From Glaciecola nitratireducens FR1064 (GTDB taxonomy: Bacteria; Pseudomonadota; Gammaproteobacteria; Enterobacterales; Alteromonadaceae), in contig NC_016041.1 in the NCBI RefSeq assembly GCF_000226565.1, forward strand, positions 2,852,001-2,916,000: a stretch of 64,000 nucleotides of DNA, given 5' to 3'. The notes beneath the pieces were generated by a model that had not been told where the DNA came from, ran no database searches, and was given only the letters and a program-made list of their open reading frames with translations. Position numbers and translations under genes: made by a program. Positions 62,675 to 64,000 of the stretch are shown one piece after another; position 1 is the stretch's first letter, and each line of letters begins with the position of its first letter.

Positions 62675-64000
62675 TTATAAGTTACTTTTCTTATTAGCGC
62701 GTTTACGTAATCCTAAAAAGAGTAAACCTGAGAGCATTAACAATAACGAACCTGGAGCAGATACTTGAGTCGGTCCGCCTGGTGAGCTAACAGAAGCACG
62801 CAAGTCATCATAAATATCAATATTATCGCCATCAAATGAGAGGTTTAAGCTCCAGCCTCCAGTGTGTCTTTTGAGCCAGTTTCCAGTCCAGTTACCTTCC
62901 ATTTCATCGGTAAAGCCAAAGAACTCGAATGATGCTGTGAGTAAGCCACCAGCTGCATCATATAAATCACCGCTAACGTCAAAGAAGCTAAAGTCTTGGC
63001 TAATTAAGGTATCAAAATCTAATAAAGACAATATCGAAAGCGACATATCACCTAATATATTGAAATTACCATCAATATCGATAGCATCATAACCTATGCC
63101 TCGTTCGGTCCCCCAAATCTCCATTACCCAGTCAACATCATTGGCACTTACATTGCCGATGAACGTCATTAAGCCTGGGCTATTCCCCGGATTCACAGAG
63201 GCTCCCAGTAATGAAGTATCGCCGGCAAAGGTGCCGCTACCAGAGATATTCCCAGTCAGCGTAAGTAATTCACCCGCATCCATTGCAATAAGGCCATTGT
63301 TAATCAGTATGCCGCCTATCGTTGCATCCTCAGCAAATGTTATCTTGCCAGGTGTCGCGTTATTCAATAAGCCTGCATTGGTGAATGTTGCACCCACTTG
63401 GTTTTCAATTAATCCAGAGTTTTGCAGGATGCCGTTATTGCTTAACGTCGAACCTGCTTGGTTAATTAAGTTGCCTCTATTTTGGAGAGTGTTAGATGAA
63501 TAGATATTGCCAAGAAACTGGCCATTTTCATCATTCACTTTGAACGAATCTTGCGCACCTATTTCAATCAAGCCATTGTTCACAATCGTCGCATTATTAA
63601 TTAACAAGGCCTTGTTAACAAATAGCTGACCATTCTCAACTTTGCTTTGACCAGATAACTTGATGCTGCCATCGTTCGTGATCATCGTTTGTGAGTTAAC
63701 TAAGGCAAGTTCGCCATCAACGCCAACTTTCTTCATTGTGCCGTTAACCAAAGTTCCAGCAGAAATATCAATAACACCGCGGTTATTAATAATACCATTT
63801 GAAATTAACAGTCCTTCTTGCACCTGATCAACCGGACCGGTAGGTGAATCAAAAGTATCTAGCACATAACTCTCAAGATTAATTTCACCGTCGTTCTCAA
63901 TTTTACCGGTGCTGCCGATCATGAGTACGCCACTGTTGTTAATAACGCCCGTTTCACTATTCGAAATGATTGCGCTGTTGTTCACAACGCCGCGGTTATT
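62675..64000 (-). CDS. Repetitive PEP-CTERM surface protein (partial at right edge)
   Basis: At least 441 residues; the frame is open through 64000, so the start is outside the window. The first 270 residues repeat a pattern like N-N-G-x-I/L-x-N-x-G of about 15-20 residues, as in beta-helical adhesin passengers. A 130-residue Asp/Gly-rich domain follows. The end is APGSLLLMLSGLLFLGLRKRANKK, a PEP-CTERM-like sorting tail, without the exact Pro-Glu-Pro. It is probably a surface or matrix protein anchored by exosortase, near its PrsT partner. Confidence 0.83.
   Translation of the reverse strand, partial: NNRGVVNNSAIISNSETGVINNSGVLMIGSTGKIENDGEINLESYVLDTFDSPTGPVDQVQEGLLISNGIINNRGVIDISAGTLVNGTMKKVGVDGELALVNSQTMITNDGSIKLSGQSKVENGQLFVNKALLINNATIVNNGLIEIGAQDSFKVNDENGQFLGNIYSSNTLQNRGNLINQAGSTLSNNGILQNSGLIENQVGATFTNAGLLNNATPGKITFAEDATIGGILINNGLIAMDAGELLTLTGNISGSGTFAGDTSLLGASVNPGNSPGLMTFIGNVSANDVDWVMEIWGTERGIGYDAIDIDGNFNILGDMSLSILSLLDFDTLISQDFSFFDVSGDLYDAAGGLLTASFEFFGFTDEMEGNWTGNWLKRHTGGWSLNLSFDGDNIDIYDDLRASVSSPGGPTQVSAPGSLLLMLSGLLFLGLRKRANKKSNL

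Noticed and set aside
1-64000. tRNA, rRNA, CRISPR or IS elements
   Set aside because: I scanned the intergenic regions and found no tRNA-like arms, direct-repeat arrays, transposase motifs or terminal inverted repeats.

Overview
The window reads as a chromosomal segment of a marine gammaproteobacterium, most likely from the Alteromonadales (Alteromonas, Glaciecola or Colwellia type). The reasons are the moderate-to-low GC content, the AGGA-type ribosome binding sites, the mix of TonB receptor, YgiQ, AcnA, FumC, PnuC and kynurenine genes, and exosortase (PEP-CTERM) components. The lineage is inferred from gene content; no rRNA or tRNA gene is present to confirm it. I see no phage, IS element, CRISPR array or integron, so this is mostly ordinary chromosome with several accessory cassettes. 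Layout. 1-4436: the 3' end of thymidine kinase, then an acyl-CoA dehydrogenase / APH-fold kinase / short-chain dehydrogenase operon that resembles 4-hydroxyacyl-CoA catabolism, and a BASS-family transporter. 4577-9175: a secreted serine hydrolase, a KefB-like K+/H+ antiporter and a CaCA antiporter. 9333-11588: a compact bufferin (copper-binding RiPP) operon, bufA1-bufB-bufC. 11847-18542: a tightly coupled four-gene operon (TVP38 membrane protein, six-hairpin glycosidase, GT4 glycosyltransferase, phosphodiesterase-EEP fusion) that I regard as the best candidate for an undescribed system. 18586-24030: kynurenine genes, YjbQ, and a nicotinamide riboside uptake cassette (histidine phosphatase, PnuC, NadR-like kinase). 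24302-30839: secreted hydrolases and acylase, then a DUF4105/DUF3015 pair. 31030-35392: two unknown membrane proteins followed by a CsgG-like/small lipoprotein/DUF4810/GNA1162 lipoprotein operon. 35445-42603: a PEP-CTERM protein, an MFS-acyltransferase fusion, a thiol-fold-like lipoprotein, a class IV aminotransferase with a sulfotransferase-like partner, and a soluble PAS-chemotaxis protein. 42872-54556: YgiQ, diacylglycerol kinase, aconitase, fumarase, an FNT channel, a stress protein, a DUF547 protein and an unknown 500-residue protein. 54862-64000: a TonB receptor, an SDR, an aldo-keto reductase, the PrsT TPR lipoprotein of the exosortase system, and the 3' part of a repetitive PEP-CTERM surface protein running off the right edge. 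Two genes (TVP38 at about 12314 and the CsgG-like lipoprotein at about 33825) are broken by a single base in a homopolymer run, while the neighbouring gene junctions are intact. This suggests either assembly indels or very recent mutations rather than old pseudogenes.
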